Assembly: GCF_030866825.1 (NCBI RefSeq)
Contig: NZ_CP133020.1
Location: forward strand, 1,798,001-1,862,000
Direction: 5' to 3'
Length of the DNA stretch: 64,000 nucleotides
Source of the DNA: Rathayibacter sp. SW19
GTDB lineage: Bacteria; Actinomycetota; Actinomycetes; Actinomycetales; Microbacteriaceae
Shown one piece after another: positions 30,876-39,004 of this stretch. The stretch's first letter is position 1, and each line of letters begins with the position of its first letter. Under the pieces are notes generated by a model. That model had not been told where the DNA came from, did no database searches, and saw only the letters and a program-made list of their open reading frames with translations. The translations under genes and the position numbers were made by a program.

Positions 30876-31514
30876 TTAGCTTCGGATGAGCCCCAATTCA
30901 CGAGCCTTGGCAACGGCCGAGGTGCGCGAGGCCGCGCCCAGTTTTGTGAAGATATGAACCAGGTGGGACTTCACAGTCGCTTCGGACAGAAACAGCCGCT
31001 CACCGATCTCGCGATTGGATGCCCCGGCCGCGACCAAGGCGAGCACTTCGCGTTCGCGAGGGCTCAGCTGGCCCTCGGAGGCCTGCACGCGCATGACCAG
31101 GCGGTTCTGAATGGCAGGAGCCAGAGCGCTCTCACCCGCGGCCGCCGCGCGCACCGCTGCGATGAGTTCCTCGGGCGGAGCGTCTTTGAGGAGATAGCCG
31201 CTGGCTCCCGCCTCAACGGCCCCGAGAATGTCGGCATCCGTGTCGTAGTTGGTGAGCACCAGTACGTGGGGCGGGCGCGCCTCCGCCCGGATCAGGCGCG
31301 TCGCCTCAGCACCTTGAAGGCCACCACCTTGAAGATCGCCGCCGAACTGCAGATCCATCAGCACGACATCCGGGCGTTCGCGCTCCGCGAGCATCACCGC
31401 GTCGCGTGCCGTCGCAGCCTCGCCGACCACGACCATGTCGTCTTCGAGGCCGAACAACGCGCGCAGCCCCGCGCGCACGACAGGATGATCATCGGCGAGT
31501 AACAGGCGGATCAT
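30876..31514 (-). CDS. NarL/LuxR-family response regulator
   Basis: A 212 aa protein with a receiver domain (LLADDHPVVRAGL, phospho-acceptor Asp54 in VVLMDLQF, VLVLTNYDTD, SGYLLKD) and a LuxR-type helix-turn-helix (LSPREREVLALVAAGASNRE, LFLSEATVKSHLVHIFTKL). Its start overlaps the kinase stop by ATGA (31511-31514), so kinase and regulator are coupled. Just after Asp54 a 15-bp duplication gives GGDLQGGGLQG, a five-residue insertion beside the phosphorylation site. Confidence 0.93.
   Translation of the reverse strand: MIRLLLADDHPVVRAGLRALFGLEDDMVVVGEAATARDAVMLAERERPDVVLMDLQFGGDLQGGGLQGAEATRLIRAEARPPHVLVLTNYDTDADILGAVEAGASGYLLKDAPPEELIAAVRAAAAGESALAPAIQNRLVMRVQASEGQLSPREREVLALVAAGASNREIGERLFLSEATVKSHLVHIFTKLGAASRTSAVAKARELGLIRS
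31309..31338. repeat. 15-bp tandem duplication inside the response regulator
   Basis: Two 15-bp units (31309-31323 and 31324-31338) share CACCTTGAAG on the plus strand. They encode the repeated LQGG/LQGA after the phospho-acceptor aspartate. Confidence 0.7.
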
Positions 31515-32776
31515 GGCTCCTCCGAACGCATGGTCGAGTCGTCGTGTTCTGGTAGCGGTAGGGAGACGGCGACGGCGGTGCCCGATCCGGGCCGGGATTC
31601 GATGACGACATACCCGCCCAATTGTTCGGCGCGACCGCGAATTGCCCGCAGTCCGAACGATTCATGTGTGCTGCCCGGGTGAGCAGGCAGCGCGGTCGGG
31701 TCGAAACCTTGGCCGTCGTCGACGATGTCGATGCTGACGGAATCGTCCATGTAGCTCAGCGTGAGTTCCACTTGACTCGCGCGCGCGTGCTGAGTGACGT
31801 TCGCAAGAGATCCTTGTGCGATCCGCAAAAGGGCCGTCTCGACATCCATCGGCAGGGAGATCGGGTCGCCGCTGATGGTGACATGGATCGGCAGGCCTGC
31901 CGTCTCCGTCGTGCGCGAGGCCAGCCGGCGCAACGCCCCCTCGAGCGTCTGCTCTTCGAGCGCCGGCGGTGTCAGTTCCCGGATGAATCGCCGCGTCTCT
32001 GCCAGGTTCGTGGCCGCCGTCTCCCGGGCCAGTCGCACGTGGTCGATCGCCGGGTGATGCTCGTCGGCCCGTTCGACCGCGTGCAGCAGCAGCTGGATGC
32101 TGGAAAGCCCTTGCGCAACGGTGTCATGGATCTCGCGTGCAAGCCGGGCGCGTTCTGCGAGCACGCCGGCCTCGCGTTCCGTCGCAGCGAGTTGCTCACG
32201 AGTCGCCACGAGATCACGGATCAACGCCTCTCGCTCACGAGCTTCGCGGTAGAGCGCCTGATACCCGACGCCGATCGCGACAGCTACGGCCGCACCGATG
32301 ATCGGCCCGACGACGACGCTGACTGAGAGCGCGATGTGCCAGGCGAGCGCGATGATCGCACATGCGGTCAACGCGGCGACGGCGATCACGTTCCATGGTT
32401 GCCGAATCAGGTGCAGCAACAGGAAGAAGAGCGGGAAAACGAGGTACGCGGCATCCGCCGTCAACGCCATCAGCGACAGGCACAGCACGACCAGCACGAC
32501 CAGCCAGATCGGCCAGAGCAGTTTCGACGTCGAGAGGTGGAAGAACGATGCGGAGCCGTACACCACAAGCAGCGCGAGGCCGAGCACGATGACAGCGATG
32601 GTGCTGGAAGCGCCGGCCGCAGCGCCCGTGAGCATCGCGTGCACGACGACGAACAGGGTGAGCCCGACGAACAGGATGTGCAGCCCAACGCGCAGCGCGG
32701 TGAAGACCGGCGTCAGCGCTGAATGAATTTGCGCTGAATGAAATTGCGCTGAATGAATTGGGGCTGAATTATTCAT
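31511..32776 (-). CDS. Two-component sensor histidine kinase (HisKA_3 type)
   Basis: A 421 aa membrane kinase. Four to six hydrophobic segments lie within about residues 25-170, followed by a coiled-coil stretch (REAREREALIRDLVATREQL), the dimerisation/phospho-acceptor helix with His217 (AREIHDTVAQGLSSIQLLL), and a HATPase domain (ESFGLRAIRGRAEQLGGYV). No extracytoplasmic sensor domain is visible, so it may sense the membrane. The first 20 residues (IHSAQFHSAQIHSA) come from four 15-bp tandem repeats starting at the ATG. It is coupled to the response regulator downstream. Confidence 0.92.
   Translation of the reverse strand: MNNSAPIHSAQFHSAQIHSALTPVFTALRVGLHILFVGLTLFVVVHAMLTGAAAGASSTIAVIVLGLALLVVYGSASFFHLSTSKLLWPIWLVVLVVLCLSLMALTADAAYLVFPLFFLLLHLIRQPWNVIAVAALTACAIIALAWHIALSVSVVVGPIIGAAVAVAIGVGYQALYREAREREALIRDLVATREQLAATEREAGVLAERARLAREIHDTVAQGLSSIQLLLHAVERADEHHPAIDHVRLARETAATNLAETRRFIRELTPPALEEQTLEGALRRLASRTTETAGLPIHVTISGDPISLPMDVETALLRIAQGSLANVTQHARASQVELTLSYMDDSVSIDIVDDGQGFDPTALPAHPGSTHESFGLRAIRGRAEQLGGYVVIESRPGSGTAVAVSLPLPEHDDSTMRSEEP
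32716..32775. repeat. 15-bp tandem repeats at the start of the histidine kinase gene
   Basis: Four units (32716, 32731, 32746, 32761) of GCGCTGAATGAATTT-like sequence. On the minus strand they code for (I/F)HSAQ repeats directly after the start codon. The true start may originally have been further in, since the repeats add residues before the first membrane helix. Confidence 0.85.
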
Positions 32777-32968
32777 TGCGGTCAGCCTAGCCAGTGGGTT
32801 GCCGGGCGGGCATCAATCGAAAGTAGTGCAGCGCGGAATCAGATCGTCGATGCTGTCAGCGCGGCGCGATCGAGCCGTCGCCGGCCGAGTAGCCCGCGCG
32901 CAGTCTCGTTCACGCAACGAACCCGGCCGGAATTGGTGCAGCAGAGCGGCCTGCGCTAGACAAGAAGT

Positions 32969-33622
32969 ATGAGTCGCAGCAGCCAGGTGGAGATCGAGCG
33001 CAAATATGACGTGGCAACGATGATCGAGATACCCGATCTGGTCGGTGCGGGAACCATCGCAGTCGTCGAAGCTGTTGAAATCATCGACTTGGACGCGGTC
33101 TACTACGATACCGACGAGTTTCAGCTTGCCGCGAATCGTGTCGCGCTGCGACGCCGTGAAGGCGGCAGCGACGCGGGCTGGCACATCAAGATCAAGCAGC
33201 CTGAGGCCGAAGGCCGTACCGAGCTGCACTGGCCGATCGGCCAGCGCGCCGGTACCGGCGAGGTCGATGCGGTGCCAGCCGAACTCCAAGCCGAGGTTGA
33301 GGCGCTGACGGCCGGGCATCCGCTGCGCGCCGTCGCGCGAATCACGAACCGGCGCGAGAATCGCAGACTGCTCGATGCAGCAGGCTATCCAGTGGCCGAA
33401 CTCAGCGACGATCACGTTCACGCTGAAAACCTCATCACGGCTGCCACTCGCGAATGGCGCGAGTGGGAAGTCGAACTGCTGGCGGCGGCACCCGATACCC
33501 GCGCAAAGCGCGCGGCGTTGCTCGGCGAAATCGAAGCCATCCTGCTGTCCTCCGGTGCGGTCGTGTCGCCCAGTTCGTCTAAGCTGGCTCGTGCCCTCGG
33601 TGTCGATGAAGCGACTTCGTAG
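32969..33622 (+). CDS. CYTH domain protein (triphosphate tunnel metalloenzyme fold)
   Basis: A 217 aa protein. The N-terminal ExExK signature is Glu8, Glu10 and Lys12 in VEIERKY, followed by YYDTDEFQLAANRVALRRRE and WHIKIKQPEAEGRTELHW, which supply the charged residues lining the tunnel, and later REWREWEVELL. Members hydrolyse triphosphate or inorganic polyphosphate, or act as adenylate cyclase (CyaB type); there is no C-terminal CHAD domain. ATG 32969 follows CAAGAAG. Confidence 0.88.
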   Translation: MSRSSQVEIERKYDVATMIEIPDLVGAGTIAVVEAVEIIDLDAVYYDTDEFQLAANRVALRRREGGSDAGWHIKIKQPEAEGRTELHWPIGQRAGTGEVDAVPAELQAEVEALTAGHPLRAVARITNRRENRRLLDAAGYPVAELSDDHVHAENLITAATREWREWEVELLAAAPDTRAKRAALLGEIEAILLSSGAVVSPSSSKLARALGVDEATS

Positions 33623-33703
33623 GCCGCTTTTCGGATCACGCGCGTTTTGGTGCGAACCCGCCGCCTCGGGCAAGATCGATGCGGGGACTACGGAGGCAAA
33701 TCG

Positions 33704-34732
33704 GTGAAAATCGGAATCTTGACCAGCGGCGGCGACTGTCCCGGGCTCAACGCGGTCATCCGGGGAGCGGTACTCAAGGGTGATCGTGTCTACGGTGCGG
33801 AGTTCTCGGGATTCCGATATGGTTGGCGCGGCGTCGTCAACGGCGACATCATGCCGCTGGACCGGCACAGTGTGCGAGGCCTCTCGCGGCAGGGCGGCAC
33901 GATTCTCGGCTCAAGCCGCACCAATCCATTCGAGGGTGAGAACTCCGGCCCTGAAAATATTCAGCGGATGCTGGACGACAACGACATCGACGCGGTCATC
34001 GCGATCGGCGGCGAAGGAACACTCACCGCCGCCCGTCGGCTGACCGATGCAGGCCTCAAGATCGTCGGTGTGCCCAAAACGATCGACAACGACCTCGCAG
34101 CCACCGACTACTCATTCGGATTCGACACTGCTGTAGAGATCGCAACAGAGGCGATCGACCGGCTCCGAACGACGGCCGAGTCGCACCAGCGCTGCATGAT
34201 CGTCGAGGTTATGGGTCGCCACGTCGGATGGATCGCGTTGCACTCCGGGATGGCAGGCGGGGCGCACGCCATCCTCATTCCGGAACAGCCGCAGTCGATT
34301 GAACAGATCTGCGCGTGGGTGGAGCATGTGCGGGATCGCGGCCGCGCACCAACGATCGTCGTGTCGGAGGGCTTCCACCTCGACACGATGGAGGAGGCGC
34401 ACTCGCACAAGGGCTTGGACGCGTTCAACCGCCCGAGGCTTGGTGGCATCGGTGAAATGCTCGCGCCGCTCATCGAGGAGCGCACGGGCATCGAGTCGCG
34501 CGCAACAGTGATCGGACACATCCAGCGCGGCGGAGTTCCGAGTGCATACGACCGGGTGCTGGCGACGCGGCTGGGAATGTCGGCGATCGACGCCGTGGTC
34601 GATCAGCGGTGGGGGTCCATGGTCGCATTGAAGGGCACGGATGTCGTCAACGTCTCCATCGCCGATGCGACCGGTGGGCTCAACACCGTGCCGCAGTACC
34701 GCTATGACGAGGCCGCGCTGCTGTTCGGCTGA
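33704..34732 (+). CDS. pfkA: 6-phosphofructokinase
   Basis: Phosphorylates fructose-6-phosphate in glycolysis. The 342 aa protein has TSGGDCPGLNAVIRG, IAIGGEGTLTAA, the catalytic PKTIDNDLAATD, EVMGRHVGWIALHSG, IPEQP and GHIQRGGVPSAYDRVLATRLG. Gly after Glu in GGEGT (position 104 of the E. coli enzyme) argues for ATP, not pyrophosphate, as donor, and Lys in PKTIDND is typical of actinobacterial group III enzymes. GTG 33704 follows ACGGAGG. Its last six codons start a tandem repeat that runs past the stop and overlaps the convergent lysR by 31 bp. Confidence 0.95.
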   Translation: MKIGILTSGGDCPGLNAVIRGAVLKGDRVYGAEFSGFRYGWRGVVNGDIMPLDRHSVRGLSRQGGTILGSSRTNPFEGENSGPENIQRMLDDNDIDAVIAIGGEGTLTAARRLTDAGLKIVGVPKTIDNDLAATDYSFGFDTAVEIATEAIDRLRTTAESHQRCMIVEVMGRHVGWIALHSGMAGGAHAILIPEQPQSIEQICAWVEHVRDRGRAPTIVVSEGFHLDTMEEAHSHKGLDAFNRPRLGGIGEMLAPLIEERTGIESRATVIGHIQRGGVPSAYDRVLATRLGMSAIDAVVDQRWGSMVALKGTDVVNVSIADATGGLNTVPQYRYDEAALLFG

Positions 34733-35712
34733 GCGCTGCTGTTCAGCCGGGCGCCACTGTTCGGCTGGGCGCCTCTGTTCGGTTGAGCACCGTCGCGCAG
34801 CGAGGCATTCGCGTTCGACTCAGCGCCCACGACTGCGATGATCGCCTTGACAACGGCGCGCACCGAAGCCCGATAGGCGGACTCGGGGCGTATGAGCGCG
34901 TCGATGTGCCGACCGAGTCGTACTCCCCGAATCGGGCGTAGTACGACGCCGGAGCGCGCTCGTTGCGCTCCTGTGTAGCGCGGAAGGAGCGCGACAGCGT
35001 CGCCGGCGCGCACAATGCTCGCGGCGGTGAAGAAGTCGTTGATGCGGTGGGCGATCGACAGACTGGCACCTGCCATTGCGCCGATCGTGTTCAGCGCGTC
35101 CATCAAAGGGAAGCCGTCATGCACGGCAATCCAGCGCTCGTCGCGCAGCTGTGCCGGCGTCACAGAGCGCTGTCCGGCGAGCCGATGCGTCGCGGGCAGT
35201 GCGACATCCAACGGCTCGAACGCGAGCGCTGTGCTGGCTACCGAGCTCGGCCATTGCGGACTCCCTGGCAGGCGGTGCGCGATAACGATGTCATGGTCGA
35301 CCGTCAGCGTGGGGAACTCCTGCTGCGCAACATCCTCATCACTACAACTGACGGCAGGCCCGTCGGCCTCGCGCAGCTGGGCGATGAGCGGTCCGAACCA
35401 GGCCGTACCTGCGCTGTGGAATGCCGAAACGGTGACGATTTGATTCTCGTCGGCCTGGAATTCGCTGATTGCGTTCTCGGCCTGAGCCAGGGCGCTCGAG
35501 ACCGCAACAGCTGCTCCGGCGAGTTGCCTGCCGGCATCCGTCAACTCCAGGACTCGACCGCGCTTGCGGGTGAGAGGGATTCCCGCTGCACGCTGCAGTG
35601 CAGCCAGTTGCTGAGAGATCGCCGACGGGGTGACGTGTAACGACTGTGCGACGGCGACGACACTTCCGCGATCCTGCAACTCGCGCAGGGCTCGAAGTCC
35701 ACTGAATTCCAT
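34702..35712 (-). CDS. LysR family transcriptional regulator with repetitive C-terminal tail
   Basis: A 336 aa regulator with an N-terminal winged helix (LRALRELQDRGSVVAVAQ, LHVTPSAISQQLAALQRAAG; about 5-40) and an effector domain (DEDVAQQEFPTL; RWIAVHDGFPLMD; VRAGDAVALLPRY). The fold should end near residue 300; the remaining AQPNRG/AQPNSG/ARLNSS/AQPNSS tail is translated from the 18-bp repeats that spread from the end of pfkA. It is divergent from an EamA transporter, with a palindrome over its own start codon, so it likely regulates itself and the transporter. Confidence 0.88.
   Translation of the reverse strand: MEFSGLRALRELQDRGSVVAVAQSLHVTPSAISQQLAALQRAAGIPLTRKRGRVLELTDAGRQLAGAAVAVSSALAQAENAISEFQADENQIVTVSAFHSAGTAWFGPLIAQLREADGPAVSCSDEDVAQQEFPTLTVDHDIVIAHRLPGSPQWPSSVASTALAFEPLDVALPATHRLAGQRSVTPAQLRDERWIAVHDGFPLMDALNTIGAMAGASLSIAHRINDFFTAASIVRAGDAVALLPRYTGAQRARSGVVLRPIRGVRLGRHIDALIRPESAYRASVRAVVKAIIAVVGAESNANASLRDGAQPNRGAQPNSGARLNSSAQPNSSAASS
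34715..34786. repeat. 18-bp tandem repeats spanning the pfkA stop and coding for the LysR tail
   Basis: Four 18-bp units start at 34715, 34733, 34751 and 34769 with form GCGCYRCTGTTCGGYTGR. The first is ALLFG-stop of pfkA. On the other strand the array encodes the (AQPNSG)-like C-terminal tail of the LysR protein, whose stop lies at 34702. Confidence 0.9.
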
Positions 35713-35727
35713 TTAGCAATTCTAAAT
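35711..35727. promoter_or_regulatory. LysR operator palindrome at the start of lysR
   Basis: Perfect inverted repeat ATTTAG-CAATT-CTAAAT, a T-N11-A type LysR box. It overlaps the lysR start codon (35710-35712) and lies 57 bp before the EamA start, the classic arrangement for control of a divergent target and for autorepression. Confidence 0.75.
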
Positions 35728-35783
35728 GATCATGTTAGAGACTGAGCCTTGATCTAAGTGATTATCACGACGCACCATGAAAC

Positions 35784-36782
35784 GTGCTGTTCTCGATCGT
35801 GTCCCGCTTCCGTGTCGACCTGCTGCTGCTTGCTGTGGCCGTCGTCTGGGGGAGCAGCTATCTGGCGACGAAGGACCTGACTCAGCATGGCGGTGTGCTG
35901 CCGGTGCTTGCGCTGCGATTTCTGCTCACGACGCTCGCGATGGTTATCGTCTGGGCGATCTGGCGGCTGCGTGGCAGCGGTCGCACACCCGGGCGGGTGG
36001 GCCTGCGGCATCCTGGCCGGCGTGAAATAGCGGTCGGATGTGTGCTGGGCTGCACCCAGGCCGCGATTCTTGCGCTGGAGACGTTCGGGGTCAGCCGGAC
36101 GAGTGCGACGAACGCCGGTTTGATCATCAGCCTGACACTGGTGTTCACGCCGATCCTGGAATCGGTGGCCGCGCGCGCGTGGCTGCCACCGGCGTTCTTC
36201 GTCGCCGCGGTCGTCGCCGTCGTCGGCGTGGCGCTTCTCGTCTCCGACCGAGGCTTCCAACTGCCTGGGGTCGGTGACGCCCTGATGCTGGCTGCGGCAC
36301 TCGTGCGCTCGGTTCATGTAACCGTGATGGCGAGACTGACTGCGGGCACCACACACAGCTCGCTCACGCTGACACTCGTGCAGTCGGCGGTCTGTGCGCT
36401 CGTATTCTCGCTGGCGGATGCGCGCGGGCTCGGCACCGCATTGCGCTCGTTCGGCCCGGCGGACTGGGTTGGCGTCATCTACCTGGCACTGGCTTGCAGC
36501 GTTTTCGCCTTTCTCGCACAGCTCTGGGCAATCCGACGCACGTCGGCTACCCGTGCGAGCCTGTTGCTCGGAACCGAACCGCTGTGGGCGGTCATCATCG
36601 CCGTCACTCTGGGTGCCGAGGCGATCGGGCTACTGGGCGTCAGCGGCGGCATCCTGATTCTGGTGGGTGCTTGGTGGGCACAGCGCATCGAGCGCAGACA
36701 TCGCTTGTCGGCGCTCGATGCTCGCCCCGTCGATCTCGCACCGGCCGCTGTCACGTCTGCCGATGCGAATCCGTTCAGCTGA
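35784..36782 (+). CDS. EamA/DMT-family transporter
   Basis: A 332 aa inner-membrane protein with ten hydrophobic segments in two EamA repeats (VVWGSSYLATKDLTQHGG then LRFLL; second repeat around LACSVFAFLAQLWAIRRTSA, GTEPLWAVIIA). It probably exports an amino acid or other metabolite under control of the divergent LysR. GTG 35784 is the first start in frame but has no ribosome-binding site; GTG 35799 is an alternative. Its stop overlaps the convergent peptidase gene by 8 bp. Confidence 0.87.
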   Translation: MLFSIVSRFRVDLLLLAVAVVWGSSYLATKDLTQHGGVLPVLALRFLLTTLAMVIVWAIWRLRGSGRTPGRVGLRHPGRREIAVGCVLGCTQAAILALETFGVSRTSATNAGLIISLTLVFTPILESVAARAWLPPAFFVAAVVAVVGVALLVSDRGFQLPGVGDALMLAAALVRSVHVTVMARLTAGTTHSSLTLTLVQSAVCALVFSLADARGLGTALRSFGPADWVGVIYLALACSVFAFLAQLWAIRRTSATRASLLLGTEPLWAVIIAVTLGAEAIGLLGVSGGILILVGAWWAQRIERRHRLSALDARPVDLAPAAVTSADANPFS

Positions 36783-38907
36783 CTGGCGTCTCGCCGAGCC
36801 CGAGAACGTCCAGAACCCAAGCGAGTTCCCACGCGCGTTCCCGCCAGGCCGCATACCGTCCGCTGACGCCGCCGTGGCCGGCGCTCAGCTCCGTCTTGAG
36901 CAGTACGGCGGCGTCGACTTCGCGCAGGCGCGCGACCCATTTGGCCGGTTCGACGTAGAGCACTCGGGTGTCGTTCAGACTCGTGACTGCAAGGATGCGT
37001 GGATAGCGCGCATCCTCTCGGACGTTCTCGTACGGCGAGTATGACTTCATGTATGCGTACACAGCGGGATCGTGCAGCGGGTCGCCCCACTCGTCCCACT
37101 CGATCACCGTCAACGGCAGAGACGGGTCGAGGATCGAGGTCAGTGCGTCGACGAATGGGACTCCGGCGAGGATGCCCGCGAATGTCTGCGGTGCAAGATT
37201 CGCGACCGCGCCCATCAACAATCCTCCCGCACTGCGGCCCTCCGCGACCAAACGGTCGCTCGTCGTCCAGCCCGCAGCGATCAACTGCTCTGCCGCTGCG
37301 ACGAAATCGGTGAAGGTGTTCTTCTTGGCCAAGGTTTTGCCGGATTCGTACCAGGCGCGACCCAGTTCGCCACCACCGCGTACGTGGGCGATCGCGTAGA
37401 CGGCGCCGCGATCCAGCAGGGCTAGACGGGCGATTGAGAATGCCGGGTCGATGCTCGACTCGTAGGATCCGTAGCCGTACAGCTCCAGGGGTGCCGGCAC
37501 GCCCGGAGTGACGAGGTCGCGGCGGTAAACCAGGGAGATCGGTACGCGGGTGCCGTCAGAAGCGACCGCCCACTCCCGCTGCTGCGCATACAGGGTTGGA
37601 TCGTAATCGCCGAGTACGGCTTGCTGTTTGAGCAGGCGTCGCTGGCCGGTTGTGATGTCGTAGTCGAACACGCTCGACGGTGTCGCCAGCGACCCGTAGC
37701 CGAGGCGCACCGTCGGTTGCATCCACTCCGGGTTGCTCCCGGCACCAACGGTGTTCAGGGGTTCGTCGAAGGTCAGTTCTTCAAGTGGTCCGTAGCCCGC
37801 CGCAGTGATCGGTATGACCCCCAGCCGGGACAGTGCGTCGCGCCGGTACTCCACCACCAGGTGATCAGAGAACGCGTCGACCGACTCCAACCGGATTGCA
37901 GGATCGTGGGCGAGGATGACCCGGCGCGGGCCGGTCGGGTCGCTGGCGGCGACATCCACCAGTTCGAAGTTCCGGGCGCCGTCGTTATGCAGGATCAGCA
38001 GGCGGTCCTCGCCTCCGACGACGGCATGCTCGAGTGAATACTCGACGCCGTCCTGGCGCGGCCAGACCACGCGAAAATCGCCGGTGGGATCGGCGGCATC
38101 CAACAGGCGGTATTCCGTGGTGATGTTCGAGCCGAGCTCGACAACCAGATACCGGCGACTCCTGGTGCTGCCGACGCCCGCCCAGAACCGTTCGTCCGGT
38201 TCTAAGAAGACGGTGGTGTCTGCGCTGGCGGCGGCGCCGACCTCATGCCGCCACACAGTGTCGGGGCGCCAGGCGTCGTCAACCGTTGTGTAGAAAACGA
38301 AGCGGCCGTCCGGCGAGAACACGGCCCCGTGCGAGGTGTTCGGCACTTCATCCGCGAGGTCATCGCCGGATTCCAGGTTGCGGACGCGAAGGGTGAACCG
38401 TTCGTCGCCGACCGTGTCTGTTGCATATGCCAGCAGCGTGCCGTCCGCGGAGATGTCAAAACTGCCGAGCGAAAAGAAGTCGTGACCCTCCGCCTCGACA
38501 TTGCCGTCGAGCAGGATGTGTTCACCCGGCAGCGCAGGTTCGTCTGCCGGCGCGCCCGCGATGTTCGGCGGTGCCCAATCTGCGTTGTCTGTGATCGGCG
38601 CCCGGGCGTGCACAGCATACTGTTTGCCTTCGAAAGAGCGGGAGTAGTACCACCAGGCACCGCGCCGAGTCGGCACGGACAAATCCGTCTCCTGGGTGTG
38701 GGCCTTGATCTCGCCGAAAATGCTCTCGCGGAGAGCCTCCAGGTGTGCGGTCTGCTCGGCGGCGTACGCGTTCTCTGCCGTCAAGTGCGCGATGACGCGC
38801 GGATCGTCCTTCTCTCGCAGCCACTCGTATTGGTCGATGACGGTGTCGCCGTGGTGGATGCGCTCGTGCGGAACGCGCAGAGCGACGGGAGCGGTCGAGT
38901 GCTTCAT
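36775..38907 (-). CDS. Prolyl oligopeptidase family serine peptidase (oligopeptidase B type)
   Basis: A 710 aa cytosolic S9A peptidase: N-terminal beta-propeller (about 70-400; opening HGDTVIDQYEWLREKDDPRV) and C-terminal alpha/beta-hydrolase with nucleophile Ser559 in AEGRSAGGLLMGAVAN, the Asp in SLNDTRVLYVEPAKW and His678 in SAGHGGVSGRYAAWRE. Typical members cut short peptides after basic residues or proline. ATG 38907 gives MKHSTAPVALR behind GGTGGA; longer starts near 38931-38967 are unlikely. Confidence 0.93.
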   Translation of the reverse strand: MKHSTAPVALRVPHERIHHGDTVIDQYEWLREKDDPRVIAHLTAENAYAAEQTAHLEALRESIFGEIKAHTQETDLSVPTRRGAWWYYSRSFEGKQYAVHARAPITDNADWAPPNIAGAPADEPALPGEHILLDGNVEAEGHDFFSLGSFDISADGTLLAYATDTVGDERFTLRVRNLESGDDLADEVPNTSHGAVFSPDGRFVFYTTVDDAWRPDTVWRHEVGAAASADTTVFLEPDERFWAGVGSTRSRRYLVVELGSNITTEYRLLDAADPTGDFRVVWPRQDGVEYSLEHAVVGGEDRLLILHNDGARNFELVDVAASDPTGPRRVILAHDPAIRLESVDAFSDHLVVEYRRDALSRLGVIPITAAGYGPLEELTFDEPLNTVGAGSNPEWMQPTVRLGYGSLATPSSVFDYDITTGQRRLLKQQAVLGDYDPTLYAQQREWAVASDGTRVPISLVYRRDLVTPGVPAPLELYGYGSYESSIDPAFSIARLALLDRGAVYAIAHVRGGGELGRAWYESGKTLAKKNTFTDFVAAAEQLIAAGWTTSDRLVAEGRSAGGLLMGAVANLAPQTFAGILAGVPFVDALTSILDPSLPLTVIEWDEWGDPLHDPAVYAYMKSYSPYENVREDARYPRILAVTSLNDTRVLYVEPAKWVARLREVDAAVLLKTELSAGHGGVSGRYAAWRERAWELAWVLDVLGLGETPVS

Positions 38908-39004
38908 GGATCCACCGTACCGGCCGCGCATGGTGGGAATCATCTGCGGCGCCAGATGGTTGCGCACACCGAGACAATGCGGCGCACTGGCGCCGCGCGA
39001 GAGG

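Noticed and set aside
28294..34732. Prophage or genomic island around the SNF2 helicase
   Set aside because: No integrase, structural or lysis genes and no att-like repeats; flanking genes are ordinary metabolism and signalling.
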